In this document: positions 16,538 through 26,350 of the stretch, one piece after another
How positions within the stretch are numbered: the stretch's first letter is position 1
Layout of the letters: each line of letters begins with the position of its first letter
Source: CAYFZR01 sp046760505 [NCBI: Candidatus Hydrothermarchaeota archaeon]
GTDB taxonomy: Archaea > CAYFZR01
Direction of reading: 5' to 3'
Assembly: GCA_046760505.1 (NCBI GenBank)
Contig: JBHIEG010000013.1
Coordinates: forward strand, 1 to 57,020
DNA length: 57,020 bases
Notes under the pieces: generated by a model
Told to the model about the DNA's origin: nothing
The model's database searches: none
Seen by the model: the letters and a program-made list of their open reading frames with translations, nothing else
Made by a program: the position numbers and the translations under genes

Positions 16538-17835
16538 AAAAAATGATGATTAGCGATGTCGTTTGCACGTTCTGTGGTTGCCTATGCGATGATATACAGG
16601 TTAAGGTAGAAAATAATGAGATAGTAGAAACGAGACACGCATGCATCATAGGTCACACCAAGTTAGTTTCTCACAAAGAGCATAGAATTAAAGCTCCTTT
16701 GGTAAGAAAGAACGGCGAATTAAAAGAAACAAGTATGGATGAGGCGATAAATAGAGCTGCTGAAATATTGAAAAACTCTCATTATCCCCTGCTATATGGA
16801 TGGTCATCTACCTCATGCGAGGCAATTTCAAAAGGAGTGGAACTTGCAGAGTATTTAGGTGGAGCTATAGATCCAACCACTTCTGTTTGTCATGGGCCCA
16901 CCGTCTTAGCGGTACAGGCGGTAGGAGCATCCGGAGCCACTCTGGGAGAGATTAGACACAGAGCCGATTTGGTAATATTCTGGGGGTGCAATCCTACACA
17001 AGCACATCTGAGACACATGTCGAGGTATTCTGTTTTTCCCAGAGGAATTTTTGTGAAAAGAAGAAAACAGAGAAAAATAGTGGTTGTAGACATAAGAGAA
17101 ACTACCACTTCTAAGCTGGCTGATGACTTCATCAAGATAAATCCAGGCGAGGACTATGAACTCATAGATGCGTTGAGAGTAGCGGTTAACAAAGGGGAAA
17201 TACCTTATCCAGAGGTAGGAGGAGTAGCAAGGGAAAAAATATACGAACTAGCTGAAACGATGAAATCAGCAAGATTTGGAGTGATATACTTCGGAATGGG
17301 CCTTACCATGAGTAGAGGCAAACATAGAAACATTGACAATGCCGTATCTTTAGTAAGAGACCTCAACAACTACACGAAGTTTACCATAACCCCGATGAGA
17401 GGTCATTACAATGTAACAGGATCCGGCACTACAATGGCGTGGCTTACTGGTTTTCCATTCGCCATAGACTTCAGCATGGGATATGCGAGGTTTAATCCTG
17501 GGGAAACTGCTTCTAACGACATTCTTCAAAGGGAAGAATGTGATTCAGCGCTTATAGTTGCATCAGATCCTGCTGCCCACTTTCCAAAGCAAGCGGTAAA
17601 ACATCTAGCCAATATTCCTGTGATAACCATAACTCCTCATAGAAATTTGACAACTGAGATTTCTGAAGTTATTTTTCCATGCGCAATAGCCGGAATAGAG
17701 TGCGAGGGAACTGCTTACAGGATGGACGCAGTGCCACTAAGATTGAGAAAAATTGTGAATCCACCAGAGAATTGTCTTCCAGACGAAGAAATACTAGACA
17801 TGGTTCTCCGAAGGATTAAGGAGGGACAACAATGA
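16534..17835 (+). CDS. fwdB: Formylmethanofuran dehydrogenase subunit B (formate dehydrogenase-like catalytic subunit)
   Basis: 433 residues, the usual length. The N-terminal CTFCGCLC (C11, C14, C18 plus C37) binds a 4Fe-4S cluster. TTSVCHGP contains C119, the expected ligand to the tungsten or molybdenum atom, so this is a cysteine rather than selenocysteine form. The subunit reduces CO2 to formate with low-potential electrons, or does the reverse. The metal cannot be told from sequence. Overlaps of 4 bp on both sides show tight coupling in the operon. Confidence 0.95.
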   Translation: MKKMMISDVVCTFCGCLCDDIQVKVENNEIVETRHACIIGHTKLVSHKEHRIKAPLVRKNGELKETSMDEAINRAAEILKNSHYPLLYGWSSTSCEAISKGVELAEYLGGAIDPTTSVCHGPTVLAVQAVGASGATLGEIRHRADLVIFWGCNPTQAHLRHMSRYSVFPRGIFVKRRKQRKIVVVDIRETTTSKLADDFIKINPGEDYELIDALRVAVNKGEIPYPEVGGVAREKIYELAETMKSARFGVIYFGMGLTMSRGKHRNIDNAVSLVRDLNNYTKFTITPMRGHYNVTGSGTTMAWLTGFPFAIDFSMGYARFNPGETASNDILQREECDSALIVASDPAAHFPKQAVKHLANIPVITITPHRNLTTEISEVIFPCAIAGIECEGTAYRMDAVPLRLRKIVNPPENCLPDEEILDMVLRRIKEGQQ

Positions 17836-19550
17836 AAAACGAATTGTTGATCAAGAATGGTATAGTGATCGATCCTTTAAACAATATAATGGGCGAAAAG
17901 ATGGATATTGCCATAAAAGATGGCAAGATAGTAGAAGAAGTAAGCAAAAATGCAAAGGTGATAGATGCCAGCGGCAAGTTAGTTGTTCCAGGAGGTGTAG
18001 ATTCTCACAGCCATGTAGCAGGGAGCAAGGTTAATGTGGGAAGAATAATGAGACCAGAAGACGGAAGAAAGATGCGTGAATCTAAAACAGATGTCTTGAG
18101 GTCTCAGGGAGGTTTTTCTGTTCCAACAACAATTACAACAGGGTATAGATACGCTAAAATGGGCTATACCACTGTAATGGAAGCTGCTATGCCTCCATTG
18201 AAGGCAAGACATACGCAAGAAGAAATAAGGGACACTCCAATTTTGGATGAGGCTGCTTTCACAGTAATGGGAAACAACTGGTTTGTAATGGAGTATCTCA
18301 AGGAGAAAGATTATGATAAATGCGCTGCTTATGCCGCTTGGCTCTTAAAGGTAACTCGGGGTTACGCAATTAAACTAGTAAATCCCGGTGGTGTAGAAGC
18401 CTGGGGCTTTGGAAAAAATGTTAATTCATTGGACGATCCCGTACCAAATTTTGAAATAACCCCCAGAGAAATAATTGAAGGGCTTACGAAAGTAAACGAA
18501 GTGTTGAGGCTTCCTCATTCAGTGCATGTCCATTGCAATAGACTTGGTCAGCCAGGGTGTGCCACCATAACTCTGGAGACATTTAAGGTGCCGAAAGATG
18601 TTAAATTGAATACTGTAAGCGATAGAGAGCATATCTTTTATGTTACTCATGTACAATTCAATGCCTTTGGAGGAACAGGCTGGAGAGACTTTGAATCCGG
18701 CGCAAAAGAACTGGCTGATTATGTAAATCAGAACAAGTATATGGTTATCGATACAGGATGTGTAACATATGATAACACTACCACGATGACTGGAGATGGA
18801 CCTGCTGAATTTAACATTCAAAGACTTGCAGGTTATAAATGGGTAAATGGAGACGTCGAGGTGGAATGTGGTTCAGGAATAGTTCCATTCGTTTTCATGC
18901 CAAAAAATCCTGTTCACTCAGTTCAATGGGCAATAGGACTTGAACTGGCGCTTTTAGTAGATGATCCCTGGCGGGTTATAATAACTACAGATCATCCGAA
19001 CGGAGGACCTTTCATTAGGTATCCCAGAGTTTACGCCTGGCTAATGAGCAAGAAATACAGGGAAGAATGGCTGAAAAAAAGTCATCCATGGGCTACCGAA
19101 AGATCTTCTCTCGCAACCATAGAAAGAGAATATACTTTAGAAGAAATCATAATAAACACCAGAGCCGCGACAGCCAAGATTTTGGGATTAAATAGGATCA
19201 AGGGTCACCTTGGAATTGGTGCTGACGCAGATGTGGCCATATACGATGTAAATCCAGAAGAATTTGACTTTTCAAACAGCCCAAGAGAAGTTGAAAATAT
19301 ATTCTCCAATGCACTTTACACGATAAAGGGTGGAGAAATCATTGTTAAGGAAAAACAAATAGTCAACGTAATCCAGGGAAGCACATTCTGGTTAAATCCA
19401 AAAGTTGACAAAGAACTTGAAGAAGAGGTGTTGAAAGAAGTTAAAGAGAAATTCAAGGCCTATTATACGATAAACTTTAATAACTACGCGGTTGATCTTG
19501 CATATCTTAAAAATCACAGAGAAATTCCAATTGTGACCGGAGTTGCGTGA
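17832..19550 (+). CDS. fwdA: Formylmethanofuran dehydrogenase subunit A (amidohydrolase, formate to formyl-methanofuran)
   Basis: A 572-residue amidohydrolase-fold subunit of normal length. The binuclear zinc site is visible: H59-x-H61 (GVDSHSHVAG), the probably carboxylated lysine in YAIKLVNPGG near residue 180, histidines in HSVHVHCNRLGQPG and the aspartate in IITTDHPNGG. It condenses formate, delivered through an internal tunnel from FwdB, with methanofuran. The start overlaps fwdB by 4 bp. Confidence 0.95.
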   Translation: MKNELLIKNGIVIDPLNNIMGEKMDIAIKDGKIVEEVSKNAKVIDASGKLVVPGGVDSHSHVAGSKVNVGRIMRPEDGRKMRESKTDVLRSQGGFSVPTTITTGYRYAKMGYTTVMEAAMPPLKARHTQEEIRDTPILDEAAFTVMGNNWFVMEYLKEKDYDKCAAYAAWLLKVTRGYAIKLVNPGGVEAWGFGKNVNSLDDPVPNFEITPREIIEGLTKVNEVLRLPHSVHVHCNRLGQPGCATITLETFKVPKDVKLNTVSDREHIFYVTHVQFNAFGGTGWRDFESGAKELADYVNQNKYMVIDTGCVTYDNTTTMTGDGPAEFNIQRLAGYKWVNGDVEVECGSGIVPFVFMPKNPVHSVQWAIGLELALLVDDPWRVIITTDHPNGGPFIRYPRVYAWLMSKKYREEWLKKSHPWATERSSLATIEREYTLEEIIINTRAATAKILGLNRIKGHLGIGADADVAIYDVNPEEFDFSNSPREVENIFSNALYTIKGGEIIVKEKQIVNVIQGSTFWLNPKVDKELEEEVLKEVKEKFKAYYTINFNNYAVDLAYLKNHREIPIVTGVA

Positions 19551-19559
19551 GGTGTCGAT

Positions 19560-20375
19560 ATGAAAGAGATTGTACTTACGCCTAAAGAACTCCCAAAACT
19601 TCCCATACATGCAGAAATCATAAAACCTGACGCATTCGCTGGTAAAACAATAAAAGAGATAGGAGAATTGAAGGTTCAAATAGGCAATAAACAGACTGAT
19701 CTCTCAGAAATCTTTTCTGTTAATGGAGAAACCTCTGAAGATCCCTCAGATTTAAGAATAGTTATTGATGGAGACGTATCAAGAGTAAAAAGAATCGGAG
19801 AGGAGATGAAGACCGGAGAGATTTTGATCAAGGGAAATGCAGGCATGTTCACCGGAGCAAGAATGTCAGGAGGTACTTTGATTGTGGAGGGAAACGCGGA
19901 TGCATGGTTTTGTCAGGAGATGAAAGGTGGAGAAGCGATAGTAAAAGGAAATGCAGCTAACTACGTTGGGTCTTCATATAGGGGTGAATGGACAGGCATG
20001 AAAGGTGGAAAAATTACCATAGAAGGTAATGCAAAGAGCGACGTCGGAGAGTACATGTCAAGCGGAACAATAATAGTAAAAGGAGACGTCGAATATTTCG
20101 CTGGAATCCACATGCGTGGTGGAACCATCATTATAGAGGGAAATGCGCTAGGAAGAGTTGGAAGCGAGATGGACAAGGGAACTATCTTGGTTAAGGGAGA
20201 AATTAAGAATCCTTTGCCAGGATACAAATACGAAGGCGCCGTCAAAGATCCTGAAGTTGGTGGAATCGTCCATAAGGGAGAGTATCATAAGTTTATCGCA
20301 GATATCTCGAATCCCAAGGCAAAGGGAGAGATATACGCACTCGCAGATAAAAACAATCACCTTTTACCGAAATAA
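19560..20375 (+). CDS. fwdC: Formylmethanofuran dehydrogenase subunit C
   Basis: 271 residues of repeated G-x-x-G-rich turns (GNAGMFTGARMSGGTLIVEGNA, GGEAIVKGNAANYVGSSYRGEW, GGTIIIEGNALGRVG), a right-handed beta-helix like the C-terminal domain of glutamate synthase. It is a structural subunit binding FwdA and FwdB. It is the last gene of the operon, followed 2 bp later by a hairpin. Confidence 0.93.
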   Translation: MKEIVLTPKELPKLPIHAEIIKPDAFAGKTIKEIGELKVQIGNKQTDLSEIFSVNGETSEDPSDLRIVIDGDVSRVKRIGEEMKTGEILIKGNAGMFTGARMSGGTLIVEGNADAWFCQEMKGGEAIVKGNAANYVGSSYRGEWTGMKGGKITIEGNAKSDVGEYMSSGTIIVKGDVEYFAGIHMRGGTIIIEGNALGRVGSEMDKGTILVKGEIKNPLPGYKYEGAVKDPEVGGIVHKGEYHKFIADISNPKAKGEIYALADKNNHLLPK

Positions 20376-20377
20376 AA

Positions 20378-20393
20378 GTAGGGTTTACCCTAC
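20378..20393. terminator. Bidirectional hairpin between convergent fwdC and cytochrome gene
   Basis: GTAGGGTTTACCCTAC is a perfect inverted repeat with T-rich stretches on both sides (TCCTTTCTTTT on plus, TTTTATTT on minus). It starts 2 bp after the fwdC stop, and the TAG of the convergent cytochrome gene lies inside its right arm. It probably ends both transcripts. Confidence 0.6.
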
Positions 20394-21346
20394 TCCTTTC
20401 TTTTGTAAATTATTCCACCGATAACTGCGATAATCACCATCAGGGCGATTACAACTCCTATAACTGCGTAATTCGGCTTCTCCTTTTGCACTACAACTTT
20501 CTGTTTTATTCCAATTGCTCCTTCGGCTTTGCTTAACGCATCAAAGGCAGAATCAAGATTTTCTGCAAATTTCGCTAGGATGAATTTATGCCACAAAGGT
20601 GGTAGGGAGTCCTTAATCTGTTTTGCCTGCGATAAATACTGTTTTGCAGCAATAACATCTTTGCCCTGTACCTCAGCTTTTTTTATCTCTTCTTCCACCT
20701 TAATTATTTCCTTTTTTAATTCCTCACTTCGATTTAATATTTCCTTGGCTTTTTCCGGAATGTCTGTTGGAGCCACCCCTACCTCTTTGCTATGGCAGTT
20801 ACCGCAAGTGGATGGAATCTCTTCTTTTCTTAATATTCTCGCTGAATGTACCTGATGACAGGTAACACAACTAGGAGCCAACTTACCTTTAACAAGGGCA
20901 GAGTAATGCTCGCTTTGAACCATCTGATTGTATTCTTCAGAATGACATTCTCTACATTTTTTAGGCACATTTTTATAGTAAACCTCGCTTGTTATAACAT
21001 CCGAGGTTTGAAGTCCGATATGGGCATCTTCTTTCTTTGTTTTAGTTGGATCTCCACCATGGCATTTATCGCAAGTAACATCATTTATGCCGTGTACAGA
21101 GAATTTCCACTCTTCGTAATTCTCCATAGCCTGTCTTTGAATGAAGTCGATGTGACATTCAACCGAGCAAGATACCCCGCGAGCAAGGTGATCAAGTCTT
21201 ATCTTGTCGTAGTACTTCTCTCTCTCGGAAATTTGAGTAGTTAAATCTTTGTGGCAGTCAATACACGTATTTGAATAAACTACGGTTGGAGAGAGGATTA
21301 TTATCAAAAGTAAAGCGCTTTTCAGGTAAATTGACCTCGAAGCCAT
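20390..21346 (-). CDS. Membrane-anchored hexaheme c-type cytochrome
   Basis: 318 residues with an N-terminal signal helix (ALLLIIILSPTVVYS) and a C-terminal anchor (YAVIGVVIALMVIIAVIGGIIY) followed by KRKE. Five CxxCH motifs (CIDCH, CDKCH, CRECH, CVTCH, CGNCH) and one CxxxCH motif (CSVECH) give six probable hemes in the first 185 residues. A helical, lysine/glutamate-rich stalk of about 90 residues joins the heme domain to the anchor. Topology puts the hemes outside the membrane. The GGTGGT site supports the ATG at 21346. A role in electron transfer to external acceptors or partners is inferred. Confidence 0.8.
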   Translation of the reverse strand: MASRSIYLKSALLLIIILSPTVVYSNTCIDCHKDLTTQISEREKYYDKIRLDHLARGVSCSVECHIDFIQRQAMENYEEWKFSVHGINDVTCDKCHGGDPTKTKKEDAHIGLQTSDVITSEVYYKNVPKKCRECHSEEYNQMVQSEHYSALVKGKLAPSCVTCHQVHSARILRKEEIPSTCGNCHSKEVGVAPTDIPEKAKEILNRSEELKKEIIKVEEEIKKAEVQGKDVIAAKQYLSQAKQIKDSLPPLWHKFILAKFAENLDSAFDALSKAEGAIGIKQKVVVQKEKPNYAVIGVVIALMVIIAVIGGIIYKRKE

Positions 21347-21409
21347 GGCACCACCGTGAAGTTTTGACTAAAATCTTATTGAGAATTATTTAAGGTTTTT
21401 CCTCGAGAA

Positions 21410-22288
21410 TTATTTTTGATCATGACACTTGGTGCAATCACTTATTGATGAATGGTGATCCTTTTTATCCGGATGGCATGCAAGACAAACATCTCTGGCC
21501 TCTTTTCTTATGTGAACAACATGGCAGCTTGTGCAGTCTCCATGCGCGCCTATCATGTGGAGCGTTGTATTCGGAGTCACATGACATTCCTTGCAAGATA
21601 GAGGTTTATCTCTTTCATGGGGTCTGTGACATAGCTTGCAGTCTGATTCTCTATGTGCTTGAGGAGTTATGCTCAGTATTGGGGCTTCTTTTTCTTCGTG
21701 GCACAGCAAGCATTCTTTTCTTCTTGGGAGTAGCGTTGTGGTTTCTTCTTCAGATGCCAAAAATTCATGACATGTTAAGCAGTGGAACTGCATCTTGCTT
21801 ACTTGAAATTCTATCTTATGACATCCGTTACAGGATGCTTCAGTGGGGATAAACCTGTGAATTCTTTCTCCATGGCAGTCCAAACATTCTTTCTCTAATT
21901 CTTCCACATGTTTCTTGTGACCCACCGTTTCTTTAACGAAAGGCCACCTAGGATCGTTTGCATAATGGCACTCCTCACAGTATTTACTTTCAACTTCTGC
22001 ATGTTTCGTTATCTCTTTAGGTCTCAGCACTATGAATCTGTACAGTTGAATCATATTCTGAGTCATACTCTGTTTGTGACACTCATGACAGTTAACTTCG
22101 CTGTGCTTGGTATTATCCCATCTATTCCAAGCCTTTTCCATTAAGTGACAAGTTCTGCAAAAACTTGGATCGTTTTCTACATAATCCATGGTGGTGTATG
22201 CGGTAACACTGATTATTGCTAGTATAAAGAGGAGCGCTACTATTAAAATCGAGAAGGGCTTTTTTGATGCCCTTACTACCGGATTCAT
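21410..22288 (-). CDS. Dodecaheme cytochrome c, NapC/NirT-type membrane anchor (copy 1)
   Basis: 292 residues with one N-terminal membrane helix (ILIVALLFILAIISVTAYTTM) and twelve CxxCH motifs. The first heme (DPSFCRTCHLMEKAW) has the CxxCHxM form of NrfH/NapC-type quinol dehydrogenases, where Met can be the axial ligand. This suggests electron entry from the membrane and a heme wire outside. About 60 percent of the gene is identical in DNA sequence to the neighbouring copy 2. GGGTGG precedes the ATG. The Fwd cluster is convergent just beyond the hexaheme gene. Confidence 0.82.
   Translation of the reverse strand: MNPVVRASKKPFSILIVALLFILAIISVTAYTTMDYVENDPSFCRTCHLMEKAWNRWDNTKHSEVNCHECHKQSMTQNMIQLYRFIVLRPKEITKHAEVESKYCEECHYANDPRWPFVKETVGHKKHVEELEKECLDCHGERIHRFIPTEASCNGCHKIEFQVSKMQFHCLTCHEFLASEEETTTLLPRRKECLLCHEEKEAPILSITPQAHRESDCKLCHRPHERDKPLSCKECHVTPNTTLHMIGAHGDCTSCHVVHIRKEARDVCLACHPDKKDHHSSISDCTKCHDQK
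21447..21976 (-). repeat. 530-bp identical tract, copy 1
   Basis: This segment reads identically to 22576-23105 (constant offset of 1129 bases). It spans the codons from heme 3 to just after heme 11 of both dodecaheme genes. On both sides the similarity falls at once: the N-terminal third, the last heme and the intergenic DNA all differ. That pattern fits recent gene conversion better than whole-gene duplication. Confidence 0.9.
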
Positions 22289-22330
22289 TCATTCCACCCT
22301 TAATCCTAAACGAATTGATTTCTCCATCGA

Positions 22331-22346
22331 TATAATCCTGTTATAT
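22331..22346 (-). promoter_or_regulatory. Shared 16-mer upstream of dodecaheme copy 1
   Basis: On the minus strand ATATAACAGGATTATA lies 43 bases upstream of the ATG. The same 16-mer occurs 38 bases before the ATG of copy 2, although the surrounding spacers differ. It contains a TATA-like core and may combine a promoter with a regulator site. Confidence 0.5.
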
Positions 22347-22544
22347 GATTTTTTGCTCTCTTTCAATTAAAAATCAGTAAATTAGACTATAAAAATCTTT
22401 AGGTTCAATTCAAATTATTTTTAAATTAATTTTAGACTTATTTTAGATTAATTTGAGGAAAAAGGAAAGATTTCATGCTTCTAGGAACAAATAATTGAGT
22501 TATATTTTGATTTACCCATATTTTAATGTTCGGTAAAAGTTACG

Positions 22545-23426
22545 TCAAGAATGACAAGGTGAGCATCCTTTCATAGATGAATGGTGATCCTTTTTATCCG
22601 GATGGCATGCAAGACAAACATCTCTGGCCTCTTTTCTTATGTGAACAACATGGCAGCTTGTGCAGTCTCCATGCGCGCCTATCATGTGGAGCGTTGTATT
22701 CGGAGTCACATGACATTCCTTGCAAGATAGAGGTTTATCTCTTTCATGGGGTCTGTGACATAGCTTGCAGTCTGATTCTCTATGTGCTTGAGGAGTTATG
22801 CTCAGTATTGGGGCTTCTTTTTCTTCGTGGCACAGCAAGCATTCTTTTCTTCTTGGGAGTAGCGTTGTGGTTTCTTCTTCAGATGCCAAAAATTCATGAC
22901 ATGTTAAGCAGTGGAACTGCATCTTGCTTACTTGAAATTCTATCTTATGACATCCGTTACAGGATGCTTCAGTGGGGATAAACCTGTGAATTCTTTCTCC
23001 ATGGCAGTCCAAACATTCTTTCTCTAATTCTTCCACATGTTTCTTGTGACCCACCGTTTCTTTAACGAAAGGCCACCTAGGATCGTTTGCATAATGGCAC
23101 TCCTCGCAAACCTCATTATCGATTTCGGTATGCTTTTTTATCTCCTTCGGTCTGAGCACGATGAAGTTGTAAAGTTGGACCATATTCTGGGTCATGCTTG
23201 GTATATGGCACGTGTGGCAAGTTAATTCACTATGCTTTGATCGATCCCATTTTACCCAAGCCTCTTCCATGAGGTGGCACATCTTACAAAAATTTGGATC
23301 ATTTTCTATGTAGTCGTATGTCTTATAGGCACTAACGCCAATTGTCGATAGCAATATTGCTACTATTACCGAGAATATGATCAATTTCTTCCTCCATCTT
23401 TGTGTAAGAGGCACTAACGGACACAT
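22545..23426 (-). CDS. Dodecaheme cytochrome c, NapC/NirT-type membrane anchor (copy 2)
   Basis: 293 residues and twelve CxxCH motifs, the first being DPNFCKMCHLMEEAW with the same CxxCHxM pattern as copy 1. The N-terminal anchor (LIIFSVIVAILLSTIGVSAY) and first two hemes differ clearly from copy 1, while hemes 3 to 11 are encoded by identical DNA. The last motif is CSPCHS instead of CTKCHDQK. Likely role: quinol-linked or other membrane electron transfer to the outside. Divergent N-termini could give the two copies different membrane partners. Confidence 0.82.
   Translation of the reverse strand: MCPLVPLTQRWRKKLIIFSVIVAILLSTIGVSAYKTYDYIENDPNFCKMCHLMEEAWVKWDRSKHSELTCHTCHIPSMTQNMVQLYNFIVLRPKEIKKHTEIDNEVCEECHYANDPRWPFVKETVGHKKHVEELEKECLDCHGERIHRFIPTEASCNGCHKIEFQVSKMQFHCLTCHEFLASEEETTTLLPRRKECLLCHEEKEAPILSITPQAHRESDCKLCHRPHERDKPLSCKECHVTPNTTLHMIGAHGDCTSCHVVHIRKEARDVCLACHPDKKDHHSSMKGCSPCHS
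22576..23105 (-). repeat. 530-bp identical tract, copy 2
   Basis: Partner of 21447-21976. The ends of identity are sharp: position 22575 differs from 21446, and 23106 differs from 21977. Confidence 0.9.
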
Positions 23427-23463
23427 TTTTCATCACTTTAGATTTTAAGAATCGCAAACAAAT

Positions 23464-23479
23464 TATAATCCTGTTATAT
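23464..23479 (-). promoter_or_regulatory. Shared 16-mer upstream of dodecaheme copy 2
   Basis: Second occurrence of ATATAACAGGATTATA (minus strand), 38 bases before the ATG at 23426. Conservation of the 16-mer between otherwise different spacers suggests a functional promoter or operator. Confidence 0.5.
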
Positions 23480-23648
23480 CTTTTTATATCCTATTTTATC
23501 GCATTTAAACGAAGATCGAGAGTAATGTATATAAAAGTTTTTAGGTTTATTTTGGATCAGTTTCATATCAATTTGAGATTTCAAAAAAGAGAAATTTAAC
23601 TGAAAGGACCATGTAAGCAAGAATACGCTATAAGAAAAGTATATTAAT

Positions 23649-24917
23649 TTATTCTGAAACAAGATCTCTGGCAAATTCTTCTGCTCTCTCTATAACTTCT
23701 TCCTCGTCTAACGTTAGAACTTCTCCGCCTCGCATCACAACTTTTCCGTCTACTATAACATCCTCAACATCATCTCCATGAGTTGCGTATACGATGTGAG
23801 ACTTTATACTGTGCATTGGTGTTAATCTGGGTATTTTTGGATCTATTACAATCAAATCTGCTTTTTTTCCGATTTCAATACTTCCTGAATTCGTTTTTAA
23901 TGCTTTGCCACCGTAAGATGTCGCCATCTTGATAACTGTATCTACTGGCATTGTAGTTGGATCTAAGGAATCTGCTTTCTGCAAGAGGGCACACACTTTC
24001 ATTTCCTCAAATAAGTCTAAAGTATTGTTGCTTGCTACCCCATCTGTGCCTAATGATACGGTAATACCCTTTTTAATCAATTTCTCTACCGGAGAGATTC
24101 CTGATCCTAATTTCATATTGCTTATTGGATTGTGAGATATCTTCACATCTTTTTCCTTCAGAATGTTTACCTCCTCATTGTTAAGCCACACACAATGAGC
24201 TGCTAGAACATCTGGACCCAAAAAACCAATATCATTTAGATATTCTATGGGATATTTTCCTTTTTCTTTCTTAATTTTTTCTACTTCCTCTTTTGTCTCA
24301 TTGAGATGGATATGTATCCCTACCTTTTCTTTGCTTGCTGCTTTCCTGACTCTCACAAGCATTTCTTCGGAGCAAGTATAGGGTGTGTGAGGGCCAAACA
24401 TCGGAATAATTCTCTCGCTCTTCTTCCATTTTTTCACAAATTTTTTGGCTGAATTGAACATTTTTTTTCCAGTTTCCTCATCTATTTCGAGTATTCCATA
24501 GGATAAAGCTGCTCTTATTCCAGATTCTTTTACCGCCTTTGCAACATCATCCATGAAAAAATACATATCTGCGAAGCATGTGGTTCCTGATTTCAACATC
24601 TCCAGACATCCGAGTAAAGCGCCATGATAGCAGTGTTTACCGGTCAGTTTTGCCTCTCTTGGCCAGATCTCTCTCTGAAGCCAATCCATTAGAGGCATAT
24701 CATCCGCTATTCCTCTAAGTAAAGTCATTGATAAATGAGTATGGGTATTTATCAGTCCGGGCATTACAATTTTATTTTCCCCGCCTATTTTTTCCTCTCC
24801 CTTAATTTCTCCGATCTTACCTATCTCCACGATTCGATCTCCCGATATTCCTATCGCTCCATCTTTTATTATTTCATAGGGTGTTAGGACATTTCCCATT
24901 ACCACCAAATCATTCAT
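23649..24917 (-). CDS. Amidohydrolase, MtaD/DadD-type (SAH, MTA or 5'-deoxyadenosine deaminase)
   Basis: 422 residues of the TRZ/ATZ amidohydrolase family. Metal ligands are visible: PGLINTHTHLSMTLLRG (HxH), HIHLNET, AAHCVWL and LGTDGVASNN. The MDWLQREIWPREAKLT and SGTTCFADMYFF blocks are typical of archaeal MtaD/DadD. It deaminates adenosyl compounds left over from SAM chemistry. It is divergent from the SAH hydrolase gene, which supports a role in the SAM cycle. The substrate among SAH, MTA and 5'-deoxyadenosine is open. Confidence 0.85.
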   Translation of the reverse strand: MNDLVVMGNVLTPYEIIKDGAIGISGDRIVEIGKIGEIKGEEKIGGENKIVMPGLINTHTHLSMTLLRGIADDMPLMDWLQREIWPREAKLTGKHCYHGALLGCLEMLKSGTTCFADMYFFMDDVAKAVKESGIRAALSYGILEIDEETGKKMFNSAKKFVKKWKKSERIIPMFGPHTPYTCSEEMLVRVRKAASKEKVGIHIHLNETKEEVEKIKKEKGKYPIEYLNDIGFLGPDVLAAHCVWLNNEEVNILKEKDVKISHNPISNMKLGSGISPVEKLIKKGITVSLGTDGVASNNTLDLFEEMKVCALLQKADSLDPTTMPVDTVIKMATSYGGKALKTNSGSIEIGKKADLIVIDPKIPRLTPMHSIKSHIVYATHGDDVEDVIVDGKVVMRGGEVLTLDEEEVIERAEEFARDLVSE

Positions 24918-24940
24918 ACAAAATCACCAAAGTTTTATGA

Positions 24941-26302
<1,362 letters not shown>

Positions 26303-26350
26303 AAATTAAAGATTTATATATGAATTACTAAGTCATATTTCTGTGATATT

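Noticed and set aside
21445-22981. Plus-strand frames opposite both dodecaheme genes, identical to each other
   Set aside because: They mirror the identical tract of the cytochrome genes. Their cysteine and histidine content comes from the reverse of heme codons, so identity between them is not independent evidence.
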